37,118 nucleotides of DNA from the NCBI GenBank assembly GCA_015487435.1, contig WFPU01000038.1:1-37118 (forward strand), given 5' to 3'. The DNA is from Sulfurimonas sp. GTDB taxonomy: Bacteria; Campylobacterota; Campylobacteria; Campylobacterales; Sulfurimonadaceae. The notes beneath the pieces were generated by a model. It searched no databases, was not told the DNA's origin, and worked only from the letters and a program-made list of their open reading frames with translations. Within the stretch, counting starts at the first letter, position 1, and each line of letters opens with the position of its first letter. The position numbers and the translations under genes were made by a program. Positions 1 to 8,446 of the stretch are shown in pieces.

Positions 1-411
1 CTTTTATACTATCCACTTAAAAATGAGGTAGATATAAGAAAAACAATTATAAAATTGCGTAAAAACAATGAGATATTGTTACCATTTATGCAAAATGAAA
101 GTTTTAAGGTAGTACCATTTAGATTGCCGCTACGAAAAAAGAAATTTAATATATATGAAGCGGGTAATAGTTTAAGAAAAAATAATAATATTGATATAGC
201 CATAGTACCAATAGTAGGGCTTGATGGTAATTTACAAAGAATAGGGTTTGGGAAAGGGATGTATGATCGTTTTTTTGCAAAATTAAAAAAGAAACCATAC
301 ACAATTTTTATACAAATGGATCTATGTTTTACAAAAAAGTTTATATGTGACTCATACGATGTTAAGTGTGACATACTACTAAGTACGACTAAAAGGCTTG
401 TCAAAAGATAG
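1..411 (+). CDS. 5-formyltetrahydrofolate cyclo-ligase, C-terminal part (start outside window)
   Basis: The reading frame is open from base 1, so the N-terminal part lies upstream and about 136 residues are visible. The family converts 5-formyl-THF to 5,10-methenyl-THF with ATP in the cytoplasm, returning a storage folate to one-carbon metabolism. The family signature is seen as IVPIVGLDGNLQRIGFGKG followed by MYDRFF, a close match to the usual VPGVAFD..G.RLG.G.GYYDR block. The stop is eight bases before rny, which has AGGA before its ATG, so the two are probably co-transcribed. As I remember it, the same pair is adjacent in Campylobacter jejuni. The family call is firm; only the missing N-terminus limits it. 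Confidence 0.85.
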   Translation, partial: LLYYPLKNEVDIRKTIIKLRKNNEILLPFMQNESFKVVPFRLPLRKKKFNIYEAGNSLRKNNNIDIAIVPIVGLDGNLQRIGFGKGMYDRFFAKLKKKPYTIFIQMDLCFTKKFICDSYDVKCDILLSTTKRLVKR

Positions 412-419
412 GATTAAAA

Positions 420-1988
420 ATGTTAACAGAGATATTACTTGGTGGCTTTTTAGCTACAGCTGGTGGTGTCGTTGGTTTTTTTATCTCTAGAAGAATTAGT
501 AATGCTAATTTTAATATATTTGTAGATCAAGCAAAAGCAAAAGCAAATGTTATTGAACATGAAGCACAAAATATTTTAAATAAAAGTAATTTAAAAGCTC
601 AAGAGATAGAACTAAAAGCGACAAAATTATATGAAAATGCAAAATCAAAAGCTAAAATTGATATGCGTCAAAGAGAAGATGAAGTTATTCAAAAAGAGCA
701 AATTTTTAAGCGTTTTAAAAAAAATGAAGAAAAAAGAATACAAGAAGAGAGCATTGCTTTAAAAGCAAGAAAAACTGATTTAAAAAGAAATGAAAAATCA
801 CTTGAATTATTAAAACAAAAGTATAAAAATAAAATTGATGAAGCACTGCATGCTATGGAGCATAGTGCTGGCATGACAAAAGATGAAGCAAAAAAGATAT
901 TGCTTGAGAAAGTTGAAGAACAATCTCGCTCAGATATTGCTCATATTGTCCGTAAATATGAAAATGAAGCTAGAAAAACAGCTAAACAAAAAGCTAATTA
1001 TATAATAGCTCAAGCTACAAGTAAGTTTGCAGGCGAATTTGCACAAGAAAAACTTACCAGTTTAATTCATTTAGATGATGACAGTTTAAAAGGTCGTATA
1101 ATTGGTAAAGAGGGTAGAAATATAAAGTCTCTTGAGACAATACTTGGTGTTGATATCGTTATTGATGATACTCCAAATGCGATTTTAGTGAGTAGTTTTA
1201 ATCTTTATCGTCGAGCAATTGCTATTAAAACTATAAAGTTACTTATTGAAGATGGCCGTATTCAGCCTGCACGAATTGAAGAGATATTTAAAAAAGTAAA
1301 TGAAGAGTTTGAGGATTCAATATTAACAGAGGGTGAAGATTTAATTTCTGAAATGAATGTTGGAGTGATGAATCCTGAATTAGTGAAGTTAATTGGTAAA
1401 TTAAGATATCGTGCAAGTTATGGTCAAAATTCACTTGCACATACTCTTGAAGTTGCACATCTTGCTGGTGTTATGGCTGGCGAGATGGGTGGCGATGTTA
1501 AACTTGCAAAACGAGCAGGTCTTTTACACGATATTGGAAAAGCACTAACTCATGATTATGATGGTAATCATGTTGATTTAGGTGGAGAACTTTGTACGAA
1601 ATATAATGAACATCCTGTTGTAATAAATGCAATTTATGCTCATCATGGTCATGCGGAGATGGAGACTATAGAGTGTGCTGCTGTATGTGCAGCAGATGCT
1701 CTCTCAGCTGCCAGACCAGGTGCTAGAAGAGAGGTGCTCGAGAGTTTTTTAAAACGTGTAACAGAGATAGAGGAGATAGCTTCAGAGCATATTGGAGTAA
1801 AACAAGCTTATGCAATAAATGCTGGTCGTGAAGTTAGAGTTATTGTAAATGCTTTGCTTGTAAATGATGATGAGTCTATATTGTTAGCAAAAGAGATAGC
1901 AAAAGAGATAGAAGAAAAAGTTCAATACCCAGGTGAAATAAAAGTAAATGTTATTCGTGAGAGCAGAGCTACAGAGTTTGCCAAATAA
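420..1988 (+). CDS. rny: Ribonuclease Y
   Basis: This is a membrane-anchored endoribonuclease that starts mRNA decay. The 522-residue length matches the family (about 520). Domain order is as expected: an N-terminal membrane helix at about 3-22; a long Lys/Glu/Ala-rich coiled coil at about 35-200; a KH RNA-binding domain around residue 224 (GRIIGKEGRNIKSLE); then an HD phosphohydrolase domain with HTLEVAHLAG and the metal motif LLHDIGKALTHD near residue 370. The gene follows the folate cyclo-ligase by eight bases and precedes a small acidic protein. Campylobacterota generally lack RNase E and rely on RNase Y and RNase J (family knowledge), so this is probably a central decay enzyme. Nothing looks broken. 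Confidence 0.97.
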   Translation: MLTEILLGGFLATAGGVVGFFISRRISNANFNIFVDQAKAKANVIEHEAQNILNKSNLKAQEIELKATKLYENAKSKAKIDMRQREDEVIQKEQIFKRFKKNEEKRIQEESIALKARKTDLKRNEKSLELLKQKYKNKIDEALHAMEHSAGMTKDEAKKILLEKVEEQSRSDIAHIVRKYENEARKTAKQKANYIIAQATSKFAGEFAQEKLTSLIHLDDDSLKGRIIGKEGRNIKSLETILGVDIVIDDTPNAILVSSFNLYRRAIAIKTIKLLIEDGRIQPARIEEIFKKVNEEFEDSILTEGEDLISEMNVGVMNPELVKLIGKLRYRASYGQNSLAHTLEVAHLAGVMAGEMGGDVKLAKRAGLLHDIGKALTHDYDGNHVDLGGELCTKYNEHPVVINAIYAHHGHAEMETIECAAVCAADALSAARPGARREVLESFLKRVTEIEEIASEHIGVKQAYAINAGREVRVIVNALLVNDDESILLAKEIAKEIEEKVQYPGEIKVNVIRESRATEFAK

Positions 1989-2035
1989 AGTTAATAGATT
2001 TTGGGTAGAATTTCAAAAACTATATAAGGATTATT

Positions 2036-2332
2036 ATGAGTAAGTATGATGCACTTTTTGAAGATGAAGATGATATTTTTGCAGGTACACCAGTTTCAAA
2101 ATATTGGGAAATATCAAATCAAGTAAGTGATGATTTGATGAAAGATGAATTTGATAAGTTAGTTGAGCGTTTAGTAGTTATGGAGATTTTACTATCTCAA
2201 ACTCATGATGAAAATAATTTTGATTCTATCATTAGAAATTATGCTCTTACAAACTATGAAGAGTTAGAGCAATTAAAAAAGAGTAAGTATATAGACTTAA
2301 CAACTCAACTTATATATCGAGTTCCTGAATAA
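2036..2332 (+). CDS. Small acidic conserved-looking protein, unknown function
   Basis: The product has 98 residues and is rich in Asp/Glu at the N-terminus (ALFEDEDDIFAG). It has no signal peptide or membrane segment, and the rest looks helical. A good Shine-Dalgarno (AAGGA) stands seven bases before the ATG and the frame is clean, which supports a real gene. It begins 47 bases after rny and could be read from the same transcript or from its own weak promoter in the gap. I do not recognise a family. Its place beside RNase Y makes a link to RNA turnover possible, but that is position only. Confidence 0.7.
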   Translation: MSKYDALFEDEDDIFAGTPVSKYWEISNQVSDDLMKDEFDKLVERLVVMEILLSQTHDENNFDSIIRNYALTNYEELEQLKKSKYIDLTTQLIYRVPE

Positions 2333-2337
2333 TAGAA

Positions 2338-2380
2338 AAAAAGAGTTTGGCTTGCTTTAAGCAGTTATTCTCTTTTTATA
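2338..2380 (+). terminator. Possible AT-rich terminator after the small acidic gene
   Basis: Just beyond the stop at 2332, AAAAAGAG (2338-2345) can pair with CTCTTTTT (2370-2377). The loop carries a small inner stem GCTT/AAGC (2350-2353 with 2359-2362). The 3' arm itself forms the T-tract. The stem is AT-rich and therefore weak. It sits where the rny transcript should end before the convergent efflux gene. Confidence 0.4.
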
Positions 2381-2405
2381 ATTGGGCTCTCTGAACAATT
2401 AGCTA

Positions 2406-2470
2406 TTAGATTCTGGATCAAGTCCAGAATGACGAAACAATCGTCATTCCAAGCTTGACTTGGAATCTAA
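2406..2470. repeat. Dispersed palindromic repeat, copy A (full inverted pair)
   Basis: Two 30-bp units face each other around the spacer AACAA. The left unit begins TTAGATTC and ends GAATGACGA; the right unit is its reverse complement, TCGTCATTC to GAATCTAA. Each unit is itself a small palindrome (TGGA-TCAAG-TCCA; CAAG-CTTGA-CTTG). Related units occur at 10660-10701, 28921-28962 and 34368-34396. The element lies between two convergent genes, where it could fold in either RNA and help to end transcription. Confidence 0.8.
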
Positions 2471-2494
2471 CTTATAATTAATCAGAGGTCTCAA

Positions 2495-3388
2495 TTAGTA
2501 TCTATCTTCATCCTCATTTATCTCTGAATCATCATAAGGATCCATATGAATTATAATATGGGTTTTTTTATCATCAAATAATTTTTTCATAGCATCTTCT
2601 AGTTTATCTGAAACTAAGTGCGCATCATATAAAGATATGCTTATATTAAATACAGCATGTACACTTATAAATATATGTGAACCAGATTTTCTAGTTTGCA
2701 AAAAGTGATAATCTGTAATTCCATTCTCATTTTTTAAAATATTTTCTATTTTTATAATATCTTCTTCTGGAAGTGCAACATCTAAAAGCATTAACACCCC
2801 CTCTTTTATGATTGGAAATGATGAGTAAATCATATAAATAGCGATAGCAACACCCAATATTGAATCTATTAGTTGTTCACCTGTAAAGTATATAAGAGTA
2901 AGTGCAACAAGTACAGCTCCGTTTGAAAATAGATCTGTTTTATAGTGAAGAGCATCTGCTTTAATAACCATGTTGTTGGTTTTTTTAGCTACACTATTTA
3001 GGTACATTACTAAAAGTGCTGTGATTACTATGGAGACTAGCATGACCCAAATAGATTCAGACATATATGCCATTTCACGAGGATGAAAGATTTTTATGAG
3101 AGCTTCATATAAAATAAATAATGCTGATAGAGATATAACAGTACCCTCCATTACAGCTGCTAGAGGCTCCATCTTTCCTCTTCCAAAATTAAAGCTTTTA
3201 TCTGCTGCTTTTTCTGATGTATTTAGGGCAAAGTAGTTAAACATTGATACAATTAAATCTAACAAACTATCAATTGCAGATGCTAAAACAGCGATAGAAC
3301 CACTAAGTACCCCAACTGTCATTTTTATTACAACAAGCAATGCGGCAACGCTAGTTGAAACAACAGTAGCTTTTTTTTCTAATCTCAA
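2495..3388 (-). CDS. Cation diffusion facilitator family efflux transporter (FieF-like)
   Basis: This is an inner-membrane metal/proton antiporter that exports divalent cations such as zinc or iron. The 297-residue protein has about six hydrophobic segments in residues 1-200, followed by a cytoplasmic domain of about 90 residues with an acidic tail. The transport site is intact: D40xxxD44 in SAIDSLLDL and H148xxxD152 in HYKTDLFSN. This is the same D-D-H-D set as E. coli FieF (D45/D49/H153/D157) with a constant offset of five. A TTG start at 3388 is chosen because AGAGGA lies just upstream. The gene diverges from cmoB. The metal cannot be told from the sequence; zinc or iron(II) is most likely for a D-D-H-D site. 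Confidence 0.9.
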   Translation of the reverse strand: MRLEKKATVVSTSVAALLVVIKMTVGVLSGSIAVLASAIDSLLDLIVSMFNYFALNTSEKAADKSFNFGRGKMEPLAAVMEGTVISLSALFILYEALIKIFHPREMAYMSESIWVMLVSIVITALLVMYLNSVAKKTNNMVIKADALHYKTDLFSNGAVLVALTLIYFTGEQLIDSILGVAIAIYMIYSSFPIIKEGVLMLLDVALPEEDIIKIENILKNENGITDYHFLQTRKSGSHIFISVHAVFNISISLYDAHLVSDKLEDAMKKLFDDKKTHIIIHMDPYDDSEINEDEDRY

Positions 3389-3463
3389 TATTAGTCCTCT
3401 TTATAAAATAAGTAAACTCTTTTAGGTACAATTATATTAAAATTTAGATATAAAAAGCATAAA

Positions 3464-4351
3464 ATGAACTTAGAACAATTAAGAATAGATAGACAAAAGT
3501 GGATGACATGGAAAAATATTAAACCACTTCGTGATGCACTAGATAGTTTAGAAGATGGCTCTTGGGATGTAAAAATAAGCGATACAATTACCATCAATGG
3601 AGATAAGCCAAAAAATATTTTAGAGATAGCTAAATTACTGATGCCTTGGAGAAAAGGTCCTTTTGAATTTTTTGATATATTTATAGACACAGAATGGCAA
3701 AGTAATATAAAATATAATCTAATTCGTAAACATTTTAATTTAAAAGATAAAAGAGTTGCCGATATAGGTTGTAACAATGGATACTATATGTTTCGTATGC
3801 TTGAAGATAATCCAGCATCAATAGTTGGTTTTGATCCATCTCCAGTTTATAAAACACAATTTGATTTTATAAACCATTTTGTAAAGAGTGACATAGTTTA
3901 TGAACTTTTAGGAGTTGAGCATATTGAATTTTATGAAGAAAGATTTGACACTATATTTTGTTTAGGTGTGCTTTATCATAGAAGTGATCCTGTTGCAATG
4001 TTAAAACAACTTTTTAAGGGGCTTGATAAAAAAGGTGAAGTTATTTTAGACACTTTTTATATAGATGCAGAAGGGGAGATGGCACTATGTCCTGAATCTT
4101 CTTACTCAAAAATACCAAATATATATTTTATACCTACAATAAAAGCTTTAAAAAACTGGTGTTTACGTGCTGGATTTGAGTCTTTTGAAGTATTAGAGAC
4201 TTCAAAAACTGACTCAAATGAGCAAAGAAAAACTTCTTGGATAGAAGGGCAGTCATTGAAAGATTTTTTAGATCCAGAAGATGATACTAAAACAGTAGAG
4301 GGTTACCCAGCTCCACAAAGAGTCTATGTAAAATTAATAAAGGATAGATAA
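3464..4351 (+). CDS. cmoB: tRNA U34 carboxymethyltransferase CmoB
   Basis: CmoB transfers a carboxymethyl group from carboxy-SAM to 5-hydroxyuridine at the wobble position of tRNA, making cmo5U34 and widening codon reading. The 295-residue protein (E. coli about 323) has the family landmarks: INGDKPKNILEIAKLLMPW (about 44-62), GPFEFFDIFIDTEWQS (65-80), the SAM loop VADIGCNNGYYMFRML (98-113), and LGVLYHRSDPVAMLKQL. No gene for CmoA, which makes carboxy-SAM, is visible in the window. The stop TAA overlaps the ATG of the hot-dog gene by one base, so the two are translationally coupled. The Shine-Dalgarno is weak and the upstream region is AT-rich. Confidence 0.93.
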   Translation: MNLEQLRIDRQKWMTWKNIKPLRDALDSLEDGSWDVKISDTITINGDKPKNILEIAKLLMPWRKGPFEFFDIFIDTEWQSNIKYNLIRKHFNLKDKRVADIGCNNGYYMFRMLEDNPASIVGFDPSPVYKTQFDFINHFVKSDIVYELLGVEHIEFYEERFDTIFCLGVLYHRSDPVAMLKQLFKGLDKKGEVILDTFYIDAEGEMALCPESSYSKIPNIYFIPTIKALKNWCLRAGFESFEVLETSKTDSNEQRKTSWIEGQSLKDFLDPEDDTKTVEGYPAPQRVYVKLIKDR

Positions 4352-4860
4352 TGGCGCAAGAGAATGAAAATGAAAATCAAGAAAAAGAAAAAGAAGAAGA
4401 TTTTGATTTAGAGCTTAATGAATATCTTATAAAAGAGCAAGAGGTTATTTTACAAACTCATGGTAAAATAAATAGTGATTATAGTGGTAAAATTACAAAT
4501 CAAGAAAAAGGTCGTGTAGAATTAACATTAGAGACAATTTCAGAAATGCTTGCTGATGAGATGGGATTAATTCACAGTGGGTTTATTTTTGGAGCTGCTG
4601 ATTATGCTGCTATGGCTGCTGTTAATGAGAGAAATGTGGTGCTTGTAGCTAGCGATTCTCAGTTTTTGTCACCAGTTAAACTAGGTGATCATGTTAATTT
4701 TATAGCTACTGTTAGACATAAAGAGGGTCGAAAAAGAAATGTAAATGTTATTGGTAATGTTTTAGATATTAAAGTGTTTGAGGGGGTGTTTAAAACAGTA
4801 ATTACAGAGAGGCATGTTTTAAAACTTAAACTTCTCTCAGATGAAGATGAAGAGAGATAG
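4351..4860 (+). CDS. Hot-dog fold protein, Cj0977-like
   Basis: The product has 169 residues. It opens with a Glu/Lys-rich segment (about 1-25) and then shows a single hot-dog domain: a central helix in LIHSGFIFGAADYAAMAAVN and strands such as VLVASDSQFLSPVKLGD and DHVNFIATVRHKEGRKRNV. Hot-dog proteins of this PaaI/FapR-like type bind or hydrolyse acyl-CoA. I see no clear catalytic acid, so binding without hydrolysis is possible. From memory, C. jejuni Cj0977, a hot-dog protein tied to the flagellar regulon and invasion, lies directly after the CmoB homologue. The same arrangement here supports orthology. The exact function is uncertain. Confidence 0.75.
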   Translation: MAQENENENQEKEKEEDFDLELNEYLIKEQEVILQTHGKINSDYSGKITNQEKGRVELTLETISEMLADEMGLIHSGFIFGAADYAAMAAVNERNVVLVASDSQFLSPVKLGDHVNFIATVRHKEGRKRNVNVIGNVLDIKVFEGVFKTVITERHVLKLKLLSDEDEER

Positions 4861-4868
4861 ATAAGCCC

Positions 4869-5462
4869 TTATAAATTTTGTATCCAGTAATCAGAATATT
4901 GTTGTTCCTCTTTAATGCTAGTTGGATTTCCATGCCCAGGATACACTACCATATCAAAATCAAGCTTTTTAAATCTTTGAAGACTTTTTTTCATGTCAGC
5001 TGGGTTTGAATATGGCAAATCACATCGTCCAATTGATTTGTTAAATATAAAATCACCACTAAACATAACTCCAGCAATCTCTATCATAGAACATCCTGGA
5101 CAATGTCCACTAAAGTGATGAAATTTAACTTTTACACCATCAAAATCAAATTCTTGATTTGGTTTTACTAATACATCTGGAGTTGATGGTGGAAGATCTG
5201 GCATCCATTCATTTTTTTTTAAAAGCATCACATCATCTTGTGGAGTGTAAAGTGGTATATATAATTTTTTTTGCAGTTCATCATTTGACCAAACATGATC
5301 AAAATGCCCATGTGTATTTAAAATAGCTACTGGATTTGTAGTGTTTTGTATAACCCATTCAGTTGCACCAATTCCTGGATCAATTATAAAATCTTTACCA
5401 TCTACACTTATTATGTAACAATTTGTTTGATAATCACCCATAGGTTTTGTTTTAATATTCAT
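4869..5462 (-). CDS. MBL-fold metallo-hydrolase (glyoxalase II-like)
   Basis: This is a cytoplasmic metallo-beta-lactamase-fold hydrolase of about 197 residues. The dinuclear metal site is complete: THGHFDH (H51, H53, D55, H56), a following His in HFSGHCPGCS, Asp in SGDFIFNKSIGRCDLPYS, and a last His in VVYPGHGNPTS. The fold family includes glyoxalase II and persulfide dioxygenases. The protein lacks the C-terminal helical domain of classical glyoxalase II, so the substrate is open. The start at 5462 is preferred over an in-frame ATG at 5483 because AGAGAGG stands about seven bases upstream. It diverges from nadE, as I remember for Cj0809c/nadE in Campylobacter. Confidence 0.85.
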   Translation of the reverse strand: MNIKTKPMGDYQTNCYIISVDGKDFIIDPGIGATEWVIQNTTNPVAILNTHGHFDHVWSNDELQKKLYIPLYTPQDDVMLLKKNEWMPDLPPSTPDVLVKPNQEFDFDGVKVKFHHFSGHCPGCSMIEIAGVMFSGDFIFNKSIGRCDLPYSNPADMKKSLQRFKKLDFDMVVYPGHGNPTSIKEEQQYSDYWIQNL

Positions 5463-5564
5463 ATCTACCTCTCTTTGAATCAAATTGTATCGAAGATATA
5501 TAAATATGTAGAAAAATTACAGATTTTAAATTTTATTTTATTTTATTAATTTAGATATTTTAGA

Positions 5565-5570
5565 TATAAT
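5565..5570 (+). promoter_or_regulatory. -10 box of the nadE operon
   Basis: A perfect TATAAT sits in a very AT-rich tract 26 bases before the TTG start of nadE. Runs of T upstream replace a clear -35, as is usual in Campylobacterota. It probably drives the whole run from nadE to the DUF4149 gene. Confidence 0.5.
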
Positions 5571-5596
5571 AATCCAAATAATTTTAAGGGTTGGTA

Positions 5597-6403
5597 TTGA
5601 GTAAATATAGTCAAATCACAAAATTTTTACACTATTTTTTAGAAAATGAAGTTAACAAAACTGGTTTTGAAAATGTAGTGATTGGATTAAGTGGTGGTTT
5701 GGACTCGGCTGTTGTTGCTGTTTTAGCTCAAGAAGTATTTAAAGATAAACTACTTTGTGTGAAAATGCCATCTAATTATTCATCGCAAAGTTCACTAGAT
5801 GATGCAGATGAGTTATGTTGCGATTTTAACTTAAGATCTGAAATTGCATCAATTGAATCTATGTTAAAAGCATACGAAAAAATAAATCCAAATATGGATA
5901 ATTTAAGAAAAGGTAATTTCTCATCTCGTATGCGCATGGCTACTCTTTTTGATATATCAGCAAGAGAGAATGCACTGGTTTTAGGGACTAGTAACAAAAG
6001 TGAGCTGATGTTGGGTTATGGGACACTCTATGGCGATTTAGCAAGTGCAGTTAATCCTATTGGTGATCTATATAAGAGTGAGGTATATGATTTGGCAAAA
6101 TATTTAGGTGTTTCAAAAAGCATCATATCTAAAGCACCATCAGCGGATCTATGGGATGGTCAAAGTGATGAAGATGATTTAGGTTATACTTATGAGCAGT
6201 TAGATGAAGCTATGAAGTTATATGTAGAAGATAGACTCACTAAAGAAGAGATTATTGAATCTGGTGTTGATAGAGATATGCTAGAGATGATTATAGATAG
6301 AATATTTCGTAATCATTTTAAAAGAAAGATGCCAGTAATTGCAAAATTAACATCACGAACTATAAATCATGATTTTAATTATCCAAGAGATATTAGACTT
6401 TAA
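5597..6403 (+). CDS. nadE: NH3-dependent NAD+ synthase
   Basis: The enzyme makes NAD+ from nicotinic acid adenine dinucleotide, ATP and ammonia. The 268-residue protein lacks a glutaminase domain, so it belongs to the ammonia-using short form. Motifs are the PP-loop SGGLDSAV (about 32-39), the ATP/NaAD-binding block GTSNKSELMLGYGTLYGD, and PSADLWDGQSDEDDLG. A TTG at 5597 is taken as the start because AAGGG ends six bases before it; an in-frame TTG at 5591 would leave no spacing. It is the first gene of a six-gene run. The next gene starts nine bases after its stop with AAGGAA ahead of the ATG. Confidence 0.95.
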   Translation: MSKYSQITKFLHYFLENEVNKTGFENVVIGLSGGLDSAVVAVLAQEVFKDKLLCVKMPSNYSSQSSLDDADELCCDFNLRSEIASIESMLKAYEKINPNMDNLRKGNFSSRMRMATLFDISARENALVLGTSNKSELMLGYGTLYGDLASAVNPIGDLYKSEVYDLAKYLGVSKSIISKAPSADLWDGQSDEDDLGYTYEQLDEAMKLYVEDRLTKEEIIESGVDRDMLEMIIDRIFRNHFKRKMPVIAKLTSRTINHDFNYPRDIRL

Positions 6404-6412
6404 AGGAAAAAA

Positions 6413-7534
6413 ATGAAAGTACCATTTTACAGATATGAAAATACAGTTGATGAGCATTCAAGCGTTAGTGATGTATTAGATGGTGACAATATTGACCAAG
6501 TTGAATTACTAGAAGGAGAGTTTTGTGAATATATTGGTGCTGACTACTCTATAGCTACCTCTCATGGTACATCTGCACTTCATTTAGCAATGCTAGCATT
6601 AGATTTAAAACGTGGAGATAAAGTTGTTTGTTCTGTAAACTCACATCCTAATGTTCCCGAAGTTATCAGACATTTTGATGCTGAGCCCGTTTTTATAGAT
6701 ATAGAGGAAAATTATTATAATATTAATCTTGATAAAGTAGAAAAATATTTACAAGAAAATAAATCAAAAAAATTAAAAGCTGTATTAGTTACTCATATCG
6801 CTGGTATCACAATTGATTTAGATAGACTTTATGATATGGGTGTGTCGTATGGCGTAAGAATTGTTGAAGATGCTTGTGACGCTTTAGGTTCTACATATAA
6901 TGGTAAAAAAATTGGCTCAACAGGAGCATGTATTACATGTTTTAATTTTTCTTCACATCTAAGAGAGAGTATTTGTAATGGTGGTATGTTAGTTACAAAT
7001 GATGAAAAAATTATGGAGCGTGCTAGATTGTTAAATAATCATGCAATGGTAAAAAAAGAAGATGCATTAGAATATATTTATGATGTGATTGATATTGGAA
7101 ATGATTATTCTATGAGTCAGCTTGATGCTGCATATATTCGTGCACAGGTAAAAAAACAAGATAAAAATATAATAAGACAACAAGAGATAGCAAAAATCTA
7201 TACAGACTCTCTTAAAGTCACTGCTCATATAACATTACCAGCATTAGACGGCGTAGAATCTCCAGATACATTGTACATCATTAAGATTGATAAAAACCGA
7301 GATTCATTTGCATTAGAGTTAAAAAATATTGGTGTTTGTACTGGGGTTCATTTTATTCCATTACATCTTATAACCTACTATAAAGCTAAATATGCGTTAA
7401 AAGTAAATGCATTCCCTGTTGCTCTTCGCGCATTTCAACAGGTATTATCACTCCCAATCTATGCAAGTATGACTGATAAAGAGATAAAATATGTAATTGA
7501 GTGTGTTAAAGAAGTAGCCAAAACTAGAGTATAA
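6413..7534 (+). CDS. DegT/DnrJ/EryC1/StrS family protein without the PLP lysine
   Basis: The 373-residue product aligns along its whole length with sugar aminotransferases of this family: TSHGTSALHLAM (49-60, PLP phosphate contact), VTHIAGITIDLD (126-137), VEDACDALGS (151-160, with the Asp that contacts the PLP ring), DYSMSQLDAA, and LSLPIYASMTDKE near the end. The block that normally reads FSFHxxKxxxxGEGG is FNFSSHLRESICNGG (177-191), putting Leu183 where the Schiff-base lysine should be. Nearby candidates are His182 and Arg184. It may be a dehydratase-like variant, a PLP-binding regulator or a pseudoenzyme. It lies between nadE and lpxK, which I recall as adjacent in Campylobacter, so it is an extra gene here. 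A role in surface sugar chemistry is only a guess. Confidence 0.8.
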   Translation: MKVPFYRYENTVDEHSSVSDVLDGDNIDQVELLEGEFCEYIGADYSIATSHGTSALHLAMLALDLKRGDKVVCSVNSHPNVPEVIRHFDAEPVFIDIEENYYNINLDKVEKYLQENKSKKLKAVLVTHIAGITIDLDRLYDMGVSYGVRIVEDACDALGSTYNGKKIGSTGACITCFNFSSHLRESICNGGMLVTNDEKIMERARLLNNHAMVKKEDALEYIYDVIDIGNDYSMSQLDAAYIRAQVKKQDKNIIRQQEIAKIYTDSLKVTAHITLPALDGVESPDTLYIIKIDKNRDSFALELKNIGVCTGVHFIPLHLITYYKAKYALKVNAFPVALRAFQQVLSLPIYASMTDKEIKYVIECVKEVAKTRV

Positions 7535-8446
7535 GTGAAAAGCTCTTTCGTATTTTGGATTGAAGGATATCTCTACAATCCAAATCTCTTTCAAAAATTA
7601 TTATCATTTTTATTATTGCCACTTAGTTGGATATATTGTTTTAGTATGTGGATTAGATTTAAAACAAAAACGCAAGAAGATTTTGGTGTAGATATAGTTA
7701 GTGTTGGAAATCTTAATGTTGGTGGCAGTGGTAAAACTCCATTGGTAACTGCTCTATCTTTAAAGTATAAAAATGTAGCAATTATACTTCGTGGATATGG
7801 ACGAAAATCACGAGGTTTATATCTAATTAGTGATGGTAAAAATATATTGCAAGATGTAGATATTAGTGGTGATGAAGCTATGATTTATGCAACAAAAGTT
7901 CCACATGCTAAAGTTATAGTAAGTGAAGATAGAAAAAAAGCGATACTTAAAGCAAAAGAGTTAGGTGTAGATATCATTTTTATGGATGATGCTTATTCTA
8001 AGCATGATATAAAAAAACTTGACTTGCTTATAGATGTACAAATATCAAATAATAGATGTTTACCCTCAGGTGCTTTTCGTGAAAGACTTTGGAGTTCTAA
8101 AGAGGTAGTTATATTAAAAGATGGTGTAGATTTTAAGCGAAAAACATCTCTTAAAGATAGATGTGATAAGATGTCACTAATAACAGCAATAGCCCGACCA
8201 CAACGGTTAGATGAATTCTTGCCAGATGTAGTTAGTAAAAATTATTTCCAAGACCATCACAATTTTACCAAAAGTGAAGTTCAAGATATTTTAACTCATG
8301 ATGGAAGTAATAGTGCTTTAGTTACATACAAAGATTATGTAAAATTAGAAAAATTTGACCTTCCATTGTCTCTTTTAGATTTAGAGGTTGAGGTTGATAA
8401 TAAAATATTTAAAATTATAGAGGATTACCGTGCAAAAAAAGATTGA
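7535..8446 (+). CDS. lpxK: Tetraacyldisaccharide 4'-kinase
   Basis: LpxK phosphorylates the 4' position of the lipid A disaccharide precursor at the inner membrane. The 303-residue protein has a hydrophobic N-terminal segment (about 20-40), the Walker A loop GNLNVGGSGKTP (about 59-70), ILRGYGRKSRGL, and a paired Asp in FMDDAYSKHD (151-152) where most homologues read DDGFQH. LPSGAFRERLW matches the family LPxGxxRE block. A GTG start follows the DegT stop with no gap, and its 3' end overlaps argB by 17 bases. It shows that the cell makes lipid A. The divergence around the paired Asp is probably lineage-specific. Confidence 0.92.
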   Translation: MKSSFVFWIEGYLYNPNLFQKLLSFLLLPLSWIYCFSMWIRFKTKTQEDFGVDIVSVGNLNVGGSGKTPLVTALSLKYKNVAIILRGYGRKSRGLYLISDGKNILQDVDISGDEAMIYATKVPHAKVIVSEDRKKAILKAKELGVDIIFMDDAYSKHDIKKLDLLIDVQISNNRCLPSGAFRERLWSSKEVVILKDGVDFKRKTSLKDRCDKMSLITAIARPQRLDEFLPDVVSKNYFQDHHNFTKSEVQDILTHDGSNSALVTYKDYVKLEKFDLPLSLLDLEVEVDNKIFKIIEDYRAKKD

